Source: CAVWDU01 sp963840725
Lineage (GTDB): Bacteria; Pseudomonadota; Gammaproteobacteria; Pseudomonadales; Halieaceae
DNA: 64,000 bases
Reading direction: 5' to 3'
NCBI GenBank assembly: GCA_963840725.1
Contig: CAWIZY010000025.1
Coordinates: 62,001 to 126,000, forward strand
The notes under the pieces are model-generated. The model was not told where the DNA came from. It worked only from the letters and a program-made list of their open reading frames with translations, and ran no database searches. A program made the translations under genes and the position numbers. Below, piece by piece: positions 48,284-56,429 of the stretch (position 1 is its first letter; every line of letters begins with the position of its first letter).

Positions 48284-48720
48284 GATCTGGTTTGTAGTGG
48301 ATAGCGAGAATACGCCGGACAATATCTTTATCCAGTTCTAATCCGAAAGCCAGGTTGATCTGTTGAGCAATACGGGGGCAACCAAGTCGGGGATTACGTT
48401 GTTTCATCTCGACAATAGCCTGGATGATTTCTTTGGATGGCCCCTTTGGTCCAGGCATCCTGCCTCCCCGGGGTGAATCGAGCAGACGGTATTTCCGTTT
48501 CTTCAGTGAATTGTGGAAGGAGAGCAGGGTAGGTGGCTTGATGATGATTGCTGCCCTGATTATCCGTCGTGGGTTCAAAAACAGAGACATAAAGCCGAGT
48601 AGGGCACGGTCCCTGGTAGTCAAATTGGGCGCTCTTAGGCGAGACCTGCTGTGTATGATCAGTTGCTGCTTCAAGAGCAGGTTTCCAGCGTTGCCTACGG
48701 TGCGCGCCAGACGTGTCGTT
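48284..48720 (-). mobile_element. Transposase remnant (integrase-core family), N-terminal half
   Basis: The minus strand encodes NLLLKQQLIIHSRSRLRAPN ... LGFMSLFLNPRRIIRAA ... SLKKRKYRLLDSPRGGRMPG ... NPRLGCPRIAQQINLAFG. This is the N-terminal, helix-turn-helix part of a transposase with a downstream rve (DDE) catalytic domain. It aligns along its length with the remnant at 51.8-52.6 kb. The catalytic half is missing: similarity stops after HYKPD, where the 126-bp repeat begins. No terminal inverted repeats are seen. Confidence 0.7.
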
Positions 48721-48732
48721 TTAACCCGGCTC

Positions 48733-49293
48733 TCACGATACGATGGCTCCTGCCCACACCAGGATATCGCCAAGCACCAGGAGAAACGCCAGGGAGACGG
48801 CGCAAGCATGGACAGTGCGGTTTTGTGAAATCCAGGCCATAGCCATCCCCGCCAGTAAAAGAAACGAGGTGAGATTGTGGGCCGCGAGCAGTGACTGATT
48901 GAACGCAAGCGGTCTGAATGTCGTCGCCAGAATGATGGCAATGCCAAGCAACACCCACACCGGCCGCATTGCACTATAGTAATGGGTTTCGAGGTCACTG
49001 TTTTCTACCGGGTCCGGGAAGAGCAACCTGGCACACAGGTAGAGGCATATGGGGCCGCCAAGCATCTGTAGCAGTGCGACAAAGGTCCACTCCGGGACAT
49101 CCCGGAGGCCCCATGCTTCCCAGAATTGTTGCACCAGCGCCAGGAATACAATCGTCGTCAGCAGCCCATGTACCCAATAGAATCTCACCGTCAGACGGTG
49201 CTGCAGGACTTGCGCTACACCGGTCAAGAGCTCGGCGATACCCAAGCCAACGATGATCGAGAGCATGACCATGATGAACTCGAATAGTCCCAT
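48733..49293 (-). CDS. Small integral membrane protein of unknown function
   Basis: 186 residues with about six hydrophobic segments (for example MVMLSIIVGLGIAELLTGVA at the N-terminus and ACAVSLAFLLVLGDILVWAG at the C-terminus). I do not recognise a named family. It is monocistronic, its 3' end abutting the transposase remnant. Confidence 0.7.
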   Translation of the reverse strand: MGLFEFIMVMLSIIVGLGIAELLTGVAQVLQHRLTVRFYWVHGLLTTIVFLALVQQFWEAWGLRDVPEWTFVALLQMLGGPICLYLCARLLFPDPVENSDLETHYYSAMRPVWVLLGIAIILATTFRPLAFNQSLLAAHNLTSFLLLAGMAMAWISQNRTVHACAVSLAFLLVLGDILVWAGAIVS

Positions 49294-49826
49294 GATCGAT
49301 CCTTTTTCTTCAGTGTCCTATCTCGCAGTGCATGAAATCTTCCTGGATTCTGCAATTGGCTCCGGGTATAGATCCATAATCCGCGGGTCAAGTGCAGCTA
49401 CCGGTCGACTGGCCCGTCAGGACTCGTTCGGAAGATCAAACCCACGTGGGCGAAATTAGACCTCCTCCTGATGCTGCTGAGCTCGAGCTGGGCCACACCC
49501 GGATCGCGGAGATTCCACCGTCTCAGAAAATAAATGATCTTCGCTGCACCCTCTCCTGAGACGATCACCTATCCCAACCAGTGGCGGGCTGGATATCCGC
49601 GCTGATAGACATGGTCTAAAAAAGCGAATCTTATTGCGCGTAAAACTGTCATTAAACCGGCCCTTCGGGTGATCGCCGACCGAAGCGCCGGTGATCGCGG
49701 CCAGTCCCCTCAAGCAGTTGCAAACCTCTTACTGCACAGCTGTTCGGCCACTTACGCATGCGGCTGCAACCGGTCGACGAAAACGGGCGTATGACTGCTA
49801 GCCCCATGCCGACCGGTAAGGCGAGC
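49294..49826. other. Intergenic region without a supported gene
   Basis: About 530 bp. A minus-strand frame of 85 codons (49456-49713) is open but has no recognisable domain and odd composition. The strand between may hold the promoter of the membrane-protein gene. Nothing else is seen. Confidence 0.5.
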
Positions 49827-50468
49827 CTACGGGCTGGAGGCGGTGTAGACCTTAACCAGCCGTGCAGTGGGGTCCTGCTGCCGCTTGCTCATCCAGGCCT
49901 CGAACTCCGGATGGTCCGCATCCTGGAATTTGGCCCAGGCGTCCCAGTCCGCGAAGTTCATGGCGTAGTGCATGCGGTTCATCTGGTCGACATGGATGGT
50001 AACCGAGGCGCCGTCCTTCTCATGCAAGGCCCTGGCCTGAACACCCGCCTCCATCATGTCGGCCACTCGTCCCGGCTCAGCCTCCCAGATGAATACCTGG
50101 TACACATCGCCGTCTTCCTCGCCGCTTATGGGCGTATTCAGCAGATAGTTCTCAACCAGTTCCGCCGACGGATCCGAATTCCACTTGGCGAGAAATGCCG
50201 TCCAGGTCTTGTCTTTCTCAAGCTTCGCGGCCTGCTTCGCCCACCCGGCCCAGTTGTCATGATAGGTAGCGAAATGCACGCTGCCGTCGAGGTCGACCCC
50301 GATGCTGGCGCCACCTCCAGCCTTTTCGATGATGGCCTGAGCCTCCTTGGCCGCTGCTATAGTTCCCGGCATACCCCCCATCTTGGGCTTCCAGATATCG
50401 ACTTCCAGTACCTGCGCGCCGGCCAGTGAAGTGAACAACCCTAAAGCTATTGCGAGTAGTGCTCTCAT
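49827..50468 (-). CDS. Periplasmic protein with two similar domains (dimeric alpha/beta-barrel-like)
   Basis: 213 residues with a clear signal peptide (MRALLAIALGLFTSLAGA). Residues about 20-110 and 115-210 look like two copies of one module: each begins with a strand (VLEVDIWKPKMGG; VYQVFIWEAEPG), has a helix with ARALHEKDGASV/AIIEKAGGGASI, then a strand with H (SVHFATYHDNWAGWAK; RMHYAMNFADWDAWAK) and ends near an LxxW/W region. This is the pattern of NIPSNAP-like or dimeric alpha/beta-barrel proteins. No catalytic motif is obvious; function unknown. Confidence 0.7.
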   Translation of the reverse strand: MRALLAIALGLFTSLAGAQVLEVDIWKPKMGGMPGTIAAAKEAQAIIEKAGGGASIGVDLDGSVHFATYHDNWAGWAKQAAKLEKDKTWTAFLAKWNSDPSAELVENYLLNTPISGEEDGDVYQVFIWEAEPGRVADMMEAGVQARALHEKDGASVTIHVDQMNRMHYAMNFADWDAWAKFQDADHPEFEAWMSKRQQDPTARLVKVYTASSP

Positions 50469-50799
50469 GTTATTTATCCCTTCCTTGATATGGAGTTATG
50501 GGACCGCCACTGAGGCACGAGAATGCCCACGCCGGGTGCAAACCCGTTTTCCGTTGACGCGTCCGGTGAATATAAGCGTAGACTGTGTACACCGCTTTGT
50601 CAGTCCGCGGAGAGTCGACCGGTTGAATCCGCAGTCAGCAGAAGAAATAAGCTCATTCGGCGGACTATCGAGTTTGAAGAGCCCTCTGTGAAGCGGGGGT
50701 GAGGGCACCTCCGGGCATACGGACCATCTGCCAAACGCGTCACACGGCATAAAAACCAGGGAACATACTGCTAGCAGCAGCCACCACGAGGAATTTCAG

Positions 50800-51717
50800 A
50801 TGCGCAAGGTCAAGAACTGGACGCCCGATAGACTGCCTGTCCTGGACGGGAAACGTTACCTGATCACGGGCGGCAATTCCGGCATCGGCCTGGAGGCAGC
50901 GAAGATGCTGGCCGAAAAAGGTGCCGACGTCATCATCGCCTGTCGCAACCCCGCCAAGGCCGAGGCGGCGGTCCGGGAGATCGACGCGGCAGGCACAGGC
51001 AGCGTCGACAGCATCGCCCTGGACCTTTCCTCCCTGGCTTCAGTGCGCAAGGCGGTCCACGAGGTGCGCGCCCGCTACGACAGCCTGGATGGCCTGGTGA
51101 ACAACGCGGGGATCATGCAGACCCCCGAGACCCGCACCGAGGACGGTTTTGAATTGCAGCTGGGGACCAATCACCTGGGACACTTCCTGCTGACCGCTCT
51201 GCTCTTCGACCTGGTGGAGAAAGCGGAGGGTCGTATTACCGTGGTCAGCAGCATTGCCCACAAGCTGGGGCGTATCAACCTCGATGACCTGATGCTGGAA
51301 GAGTCCTACGACCCCACCCGGGCTTACGGCCAGAGCAAACTCGCCAACATGCTATTCGCCCAGGAACTGTCCCGTCGCCTGGAGGCTGCGGGCAGCCCCG
51401 TCATGGCCAACGTCTGCCACCCCGGCTACTCCGCCACCAACCTGCAGTCCACCGGGCCGGAAGGGTTTCTGGTCGGGCTGTACGGCGTACTCAATCGGTT
51501 ATGGGCCCAGTCTTCCTACAAGGGTGCAATCCCCACCGTGCTGGCGGTGGCGGGAGACGAGGCGGAGCCGGGCGGCTATTACGGCCCGGTGAAGTTCATG
51601 GACTCACTAGGACCGGTCGGCAGTGCGCGCATCGCCGGGCGCGGGCGCGACCGGGAGACCGCGGCGGAACTCTGGCGCCGCAGTGAGGAACTCGTCGGAG
51701 TGACCTGGGCGCTCTGA
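50800..51717 (+). CDS. Short-chain dehydrogenase/reductase
   Basis: 305 residues, retinol-dehydrogenase/WW-oxidoreductase-like SDR. Cofactor motif TGGNSGIG near residue 24, NNAG near 100, catalytic Ser in VVSSIAHKLG and Tyr-x3-Lys in AYGQSKLANM near 176. The Arg in ACRNPAKAE after the second strand suggests NADP. A good ATG with AGGAA upstream. No operon partner; the substrate is unknown, although an alcohol or aldehyde step near an alkane hydroxylase is possible. Confidence 0.88.
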   Translation: MRKVKNWTPDRLPVLDGKRYLITGGNSGIGLEAAKMLAEKGADVIIACRNPAKAEAAVREIDAAGTGSVDSIALDLSSLASVRKAVHEVRARYDSLDGLVNNAGIMQTPETRTEDGFELQLGTNHLGHFLLTALLFDLVEKAEGRITVVSSIAHKLGRINLDDLMLEESYDPTRAYGQSKLANMLFAQELSRRLEAAGSPVMANVCHPGYSATNLQSTGPEGFLVGLYGVLNRLWAQSSYKGAIPTVLAVAGDEAEPGGYYGPVKFMDSLGPVGSARIAGRGRDRETAAELWRRSEELVGVTWAL

Positions 51718-51791
51718 TGGCGCGTACCGGGGCTGTAATGAATCTTCTACTCAACCCTGTGCGGCTTGCTGAGTGGCTTTGTGTAGCTCTC

Positions 51792-52602
51792 TTACTTTAT
51801 TTCTTCGATTTCTATCACCCTAAGATTCGCTTTCCATCGGTGGTATTGAAACAAAGGATCGTTATCTGAGCTAATATATTCCGGCCAGTCCTGCCTCGAT
51901 GTAGCGTCGTTGAACATGCGGCAGAGAGCAGGGCCATCAACGTTACCAGCGTGTACGGCAAAGCCAATGATTCTGCGTGTGTACTGGTCCATAACCACCA
52001 TTACCCAGTGGCTATTTAGTACTATGGACTCGCAACGGAATAAATCTACTCTCCACAGACTGTCTTTGGCGTGACCGATCGTAGTCAGCCACGATGGTTC
52101 ACGATTGCTGGGATCTGGTTTGTAATGAACCGCGAGTACCCGGGGAACAGTGTCGTTATCCAGTGCCAGTCCGAACGCCAGGTTGATCTGCTGTGCGATA
52201 CGAGGGCAGCCGTAACGGGGGTCACGCTGCTTAATTTCTACTATTGCGTTGATGACTTCCTGTGATGGTCCCTTCGGCTCTGGCTTGCCCCCGCCACGAG
52301 TAGAATAGAGCAGACGATACTTACGTTTCTTCAGCGCATTGTGGAAAAGAGAGCAGGGTGGATGGCTTGATCATGATTGCTGCTCTTACTATTCTGCGCG
52401 GATAGAGAAACAGGGACATGAAGCCGAGGAGGGTGCGATCACGAGTGTTCAGATTGGGTGCTCGCTTGCTGGACCTGCTGTGGATTATTAGTTGGTGTTT
52501 GAGGAGCAGATTCTCCGCGATAACGGTACGACCTCCGCCTGGTCGGAGCAGCTTGGCGATGGTGGCGAGCAGATGAAACAGAAGGTAAATTACATCTTTC
52601 AT
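51792..52602 (-). mobile_element. Degraded transposase (integrase-core family), second remnant
   Basis: The N-terminal piece (52602 to about 52340) and the rest are in different frames; one extra T in a run of four near 52345 separates them. Joined, the protein has the same N-terminus as the remnant at 48.3-48.7 kb and then the first part of an rve catalytic domain: WVMVVMDQYTRRIIGFAVHA (the first Asp) and YISSDNDPLFQYHRWKANLR (the second Asp). It ends at EIEEIK with a stop, before the glutamate region, so the element is inactive. No terminal repeats were found. Confidence 0.75.
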
Positions 52603-52687
52603 ACCAACGGAGGGTAAAAAAGTTTCAGTCGGCCAGCAACTATCAAGTCTCTGATATCATTTATAAATTGCGAATTCGCCATGCACA

Positions 52688-52813
52688 CGTGGTCTACACT
52701 TGTATGCAAACACGCCGAATGCTGGATCGCGCAAACAGGTTTCCAACCATGTCTATCGTCGAAATATTTGCTCTAATTGGCAATATTGGGGAGTTTGTGG
52801 GGGCGATTACTGT
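52688..52813 (+). repeat. 126-bp direct repeat, copy 2
   Basis: Matches 48158-48283 with two mismatches, same orientation, 4,530 bp apart. In this copy the reading frame of the small membrane protein continues naturally beyond the repeat, so it is probably the older location. Confidence 0.93.
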
Positions 52814-52934
52814 ACTTGTGACCTTGATATATTTTGCAGTCCAGATAAAGCAGAACACCGCCGCACTTCGCTCTGCCAATGCTGGCACTGTGCAGATCAA
52901 TATCCAGAACCTGGCAAGTTCGGCTTCACCGTAA
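52749..52934 (+). pseudogene. Truncated small membrane protein
   Basis: 61 codons from ATG 52749. One hydrophobic helix (about 6-30) followed by AVQIKQNTAALRS, the N-terminus of a common uncharacterised membrane protein family usually about 170-200 residues long. The rest is missing; the frame ends after LASSASP. Its first part is duplicated at 48.2 kb. Confidence 0.5.
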
Positions 52935-52997
52935 AATTGCCTACGCCAGGCTGTATGCGAGAGCGCCCCATGGCGCATTTAATATGAGGCGTGTTAC

Positions 52998-54992
52998 ATG
53001 ATACGAACTGCTCTACTTTCCTGTGTCACGCTTTCTGTGGTGCTATCTTCTCTCGCAACGGCACAAGAGTCGGAGAAAGAGACTTTTGGCGGTGCCAAGG
53101 GTGCGGACATGTCGCTGGTGGCAATAGAACCGGACAATGGGCCGATCACCATCGGCCTAGCGGGTGAAGTACCTGTCGATATCGGGCGCTATCTGCTCGC
53201 CTCGGGTGCAGGGCGGGCCAGCCTGTCACCCGATGGGAAAATCATCGCCTTTTCCTGGAACGTCTCAGGCCATCACGAGCTATGGGTAATGCCTGCAAGT
53301 GGTGGCCAGCCAAAACAAGTCACGTTCCGAACCGGTGTCATTGCGCCTATCTGGACACCTGATGGCAGTGCGCTGTTCTATGCAGCCGATCGCGATGGGA
53401 GCGAGCAGTCTGGATATTTCATGCTGACGCCTGATGGAAAGAAAGAAGCTGAGGTGTTAGCCGCGGAGCGCGGAGACTTTCGTATCTTCGGTGATTTCGC
53501 GGCCGACGGTAGCTTCATTTTTGCTTCGACCGCTCGCGGAGCTGGCATATTCGACATCTATCGCGGAACGCTGAATGGCGATAGCGAGCTAATCGTCGAA
53601 AGCGAGCTTGGCTTGATTGCGCATTCGATTTCGCCTGATGGTAAATATGCGCTAGTGACCGAAGCGGTCGGAGAGGACGCCGACAACCTCTACCTTCTCG
53701 ACCTAAATACCAAGAAGATTAAAACGATTTCTACCCCGCCCTTAGAGGAACGTGCTAGCCATACACTGGGCGGGTTTAAATGGATGCCTGATGGCAGCGC
53801 CTTCATATTCTCTACTAACCTTGGGCGTGAGTATGGTGCACTCACTCGCTACGACATGCGGTTAGAGCGCATGAAGGTAGTATTCGAGCCTGATGCCGAT
53901 GTCGAGCAACTCCAGTTATGCGGTAGGAATGGCGAAATTATTGCCCTGGCGATCAATCGCGATGGCTTCGATACGCTCGATATCCTCAACACGAAGAACG
54001 GTAGCAAACGCACCGTACCGGAGCTACCGGAAGGCAAGTACCAACTCGATTGCGAAGGCAGCAATCCCAAACTGATGGTGCGGATCAATGGCTGGCAGAC
54101 ACCAGGTGAAATCTGGATAGTCGATCCAGTCGGAGGTACTGCGGAGAAGGTGTTTGAGTCGAACCTCGCCGGGTTAGATCCTAAACGGCTCGTGCGTCCG
54201 CAAGTGGTGCGTTACGTCGCGAGCGATGGCGTGCAGCTGCAGGGTCTCCTCTACCTACCAGAAGGCACGGCTCAGGATGACAATCCACCACCGGTTGTCT
54301 TCATCGTACACGGTGGGCCAGCGGCGCAGAGTCAAGCGACTTTCAAACCCATTGTGCAATATCACGTGAATCGCGGGGTCGCTGTATTCGAACCGAATAT
54401 TCGTGGTTCGACCGGACTAGGGCGGACCTATAGTACGCTCGATGATCGCGAGAAGCGGCTTGATTCCATCCGCGACCTCGTCGACCTACTGGAAGCTTTG
54501 GGCCGGGATGGGCTGGTTGATACCGATCGCGCCGCTGTGGTGGGGGGCTCCTATGGCGGCTATGCCGTCAATGCTGTGCTGGCGCAGTACCCAAATGCCT
54601 TTAAGGTCGGCGTTTCATTGTTCGGCGTGGCAGACTGGGTCACCGCGCTGGAGATTGCGTCGCCTGCGCTCAAGGCATCGGATAAGATCGAGTATGGCGA
54701 TATCGAAGAGGATAAGTGGCTTGAGTTCTATACCCGGGAGTCGCCGATTCGTCAGGCCGACAAGATCAAGGTACCGGTGTTATATTCGCACGGAGTGAGA
54801 GACCCGCGAATCGATATTAGGGAGACCGAAACCATGGTAAAAGCGCTCCGAGCCAACGGAGTCCAAGCACCGTTCATCCGCATTCCCGATGAAGGGCACG
54901 GATGGCGCAAACTCTCCAATCGATTGTTCTATTACCGCAAGCATGCTGAATTTATCGAAGCTCAACTGGGGCTCACTGAAAACATTAAATGA
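52998..54992 (+). CDS. Exported S9-family prolyl oligopeptidase-like peptidase
   Basis: 664 residues with a signal peptide (LLSCVTLSVVLSSLATAQ). The first 390 residues are a beta-propeller of PD40/TolB-like blades (SPDGKIIAFSWN, TPDGSALFYAADRDG, SPDGKYALVTEA). The C-terminal alpha/beta-hydrolase has the catalytic Ser in GGSYGGYAVNA (about 518), Asp in SHGVRDPRID (about 599) and His in IPDEGHGW (about 633). It should cleave short peptides in the periplasm. Base use looks somewhat different from the core genes, in keeping with the accessory region. It stands alone. Confidence 0.9.
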   Translation: MIRTALLSCVTLSVVLSSLATAQESEKETFGGAKGADMSLVAIEPDNGPITIGLAGEVPVDIGRYLLASGAGRASLSPDGKIIAFSWNVSGHHELWVMPASGGQPKQVTFRTGVIAPIWTPDGSALFYAADRDGSEQSGYFMLTPDGKKEAEVLAAERGDFRIFGDFAADGSFIFASTARGAGIFDIYRGTLNGDSELIVESELGLIAHSISPDGKYALVTEAVGEDADNLYLLDLNTKKIKTISTPPLEERASHTLGGFKWMPDGSAFIFSTNLGREYGALTRYDMRLERMKVVFEPDADVEQLQLCGRNGEIIALAINRDGFDTLDILNTKNGSKRTVPELPEGKYQLDCEGSNPKLMVRINGWQTPGEIWIVDPVGGTAEKVFESNLAGLDPKRLVRPQVVRYVASDGVQLQGLLYLPEGTAQDDNPPPVVFIVHGGPAAQSQATFKPIVQYHVNRGVAVFEPNIRGSTGLGRTYSTLDDREKRLDSIRDLVDLLEALGRDGLVDTDRAAVVGGSYGGYAVNAVLAQYPNAFKVGVSLFGVADWVTALEIASPALKASDKIEYGDIEEDKWLEFYTRESPIRQADKIKVPVLYSHGVRDPRIDIRETETMVKALRANGVQAPFIRIPDEGHGWRKLSNRLFYYRKHAEFIEAQLGLTENIK

Positions 54993-55560
54993 AACAATGT
55001 CCGCTTATCGGCCTTTGCGCGGCGAACCATCGGGTGATTCTTTGCGCCCAAGCCTAAACATGCTGTGGAATTTCCCAAACTAGACGAACAGGGCATCCCG
55101 TATGCGCGTAGCCAGCTTCCCGTAATAACTGCTGCTTCAAATGTAACGGGCTTACCTGATCGGATGTGCAGGTAACGTCACCAGGGGCACCCAGACCAAG
55201 CCTGCCACCCATTCCAAGCCAACCCTGCCACCCTGGGCCCCGCGGAGCACCACCAGAACACCCATGACCATACCCATGCACAACCCGCAATCTGTTCTTA
55301 GACGACCACTCCGGCGCACCTCAGCGGAAGTTATCGGATAGTCCCGACAGTCTGCCCCCGACCTACCGGGCAGTCTATAGGCCAAATCCAGCACCAAAAG
55401 GGGAGCTACCCATGGAGAAAATCCCAGATCAATCCGACGAACCTGACATACCTGACGTCAATCCATACCGCGCAAGGCCCGGGATAGCATACAAAGCCGT
55501 CGGGTTCGTCGGGTGCGTCGGTTTGTTTGGAGCAAAAGGATCTGACGAAGTTCAGCTAGC
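54993..55560. other. Intergenic region between the S9 peptidase gene and the intron remnant
   Basis: About 570 bp. The only frame with a good ribosome site is a 69-codon plus-strand one at 55412, annotated separately. The rest shows no recognisable gene. Confidence 0.5.
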
Positions 55561-55621
55561 AGGTCAATCCGCAACCAGTTTCCGCTGCAGCATATCTGGG
55601 CAGTATTTTGCTCGAAGCTGA
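55412..55621 (+). pseudogene. Short ORF with good ribosome site, probably the 5' end of a lost gene
   Basis: 69 codons preceded by AAGGGGAG seven bases before the ATG. The N-terminus (EKIPDQSDEPDIPDVNPYRA) is acidic and Pro-rich, then hydrophobic (AVGFVGCVGLFG), as at the start of some membrane proteins. From about codon 51 it overlaps, in a different frame, the group II intron remnant. So it may be the beginning of a gene cut off by that event. Low confidence. Confidence 0.3.
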
Positions 55622-55815
55622 GGGGGCACATCCAATATTACGGGGTGTCCTTAAACTTCCGGGCGATACAAAACTTCCAGGAGAAAGCGACGCGGATTCT
55701 GTCAGGGTGGCTAAACCGGCGCAGTCAGCGCCGTTCGTTCAACTGGGAGCAGTTTGCCTTGTATATCAGTGCTAACCCGCTGCCGAAGGTTACGATCTGG
55801 CATGCGCTGTTCTAA
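55561..55815 (+). mobile_element. 3' remnant of a group II intron reverse transcriptase/maturase
   Basis: The frame gives FPLQHIWAVFCSKLRGHIQY, YGVSLNFRAIQNF and then WLNRRSQRRSFNWEQFALYI and a normal stop at 55813. This is the C-terminal end of the maturase (GIIM) domain, with the typical KLRGHxQYYGVS and WLNRRSQRxSFxW patterns. The reverse transcriptase part is missing, so the element cannot move. A sequence that can fold like domain V follows 35 bp downstream. Confidence 0.8.
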
Positions 55816-55850
55816 CTCACACCCAGTGGCTACGTGAATGGCTTTGTCTT

Positions 55851-55884
55851 GAGCCTATTGCCTGAATTGGGCACGATGGGTTTT
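55851..55884 (+). other. Candidate group II intron domain V
   Basis: 34 bases starting GAGCC. The ends GAGCCTA and TGGGTTTT can pair with G-T wobble, the inner TGCC/GGCA pairs, and a short bulge CGA lies on the 3' side, as in domain V with its AGC triad. The spacing after the maturase stop is right for a group II intron. The fold is imperfect, so this is a candidate. Confidence 0.4.
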
Positions 55885-56089
55885 AAACGGGGGGGCCGGG
55901 GTGACCCGCTCCTCTACCAGTTCCGTGGACAGGCTGGAACGGCTGCCTATTCAAAGGATAGATCACCTATGAAGAGTCCATCCGAACGCCCCCCGGTGGC
56001 CACAGGATAGATGACGATGTCTGGAAGTTTTCTCTGCCCTGAGCCAGAGTGATAAGCGCGCAAAGTACGTTATTCTATAGTTGTTCTAG

Positions 56090-56365
56090 GGCACCTCTGA
56101 ATAATGGCAATCGCGCTCAGCGGAGCCCTGAAGCGTTCAGAGCAAGGCGCGTCGCGCAGGTAATGGCCGTAACCCCTGGCAAGCGGCGCAAACGGATGGC
56201 CGCCCCCTTGCTCTGGACGCTTCAGGGCCCGCCCTGCGGGGCTTTCAGGCAAACCCGCACTCGACGTTGCCACTTTTCGACAGGCAACCAGCCTGCCTTC
56301 AAAGCGGCGCCTTGATTGCGACTCTGCCTGAAAGCCTGAGCGCATTGCCATTATTCAGAGGTGCC
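56090..56365. mobile_element. 276-bp MITE with CTAG target duplication (IS5-type)
   Basis: Both ends carry the same inverted repeat of about 30 bases, starting GGCACCTCTGAATAATGGCA and ending in its complement, with one base of indel. Outside it, CTAG is found at both 56086-56089 and 56366-56369. A 4-bp CTAG/YTAR duplication and GG...CC ends are typical of the IS5 family. The inside has a further imperfect palindrome and no open frame for a transposase, so this is a non-autonomous element moved in trans. It lies just upstream of the ZIP-like gene. Confidence 0.85.
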
Positions 56366-56429
56366 CTAGAGGCCGAACCAATCGCGGGTAGCTTTATTCG
56401 CTACCAAATCCTTGTCAATGGGCTTGTTA

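Noticed and set aside
49456..49713. 85-codon minus-strand frame
   Set aside because: No recognisable domain; composition is unlike the neighbours.
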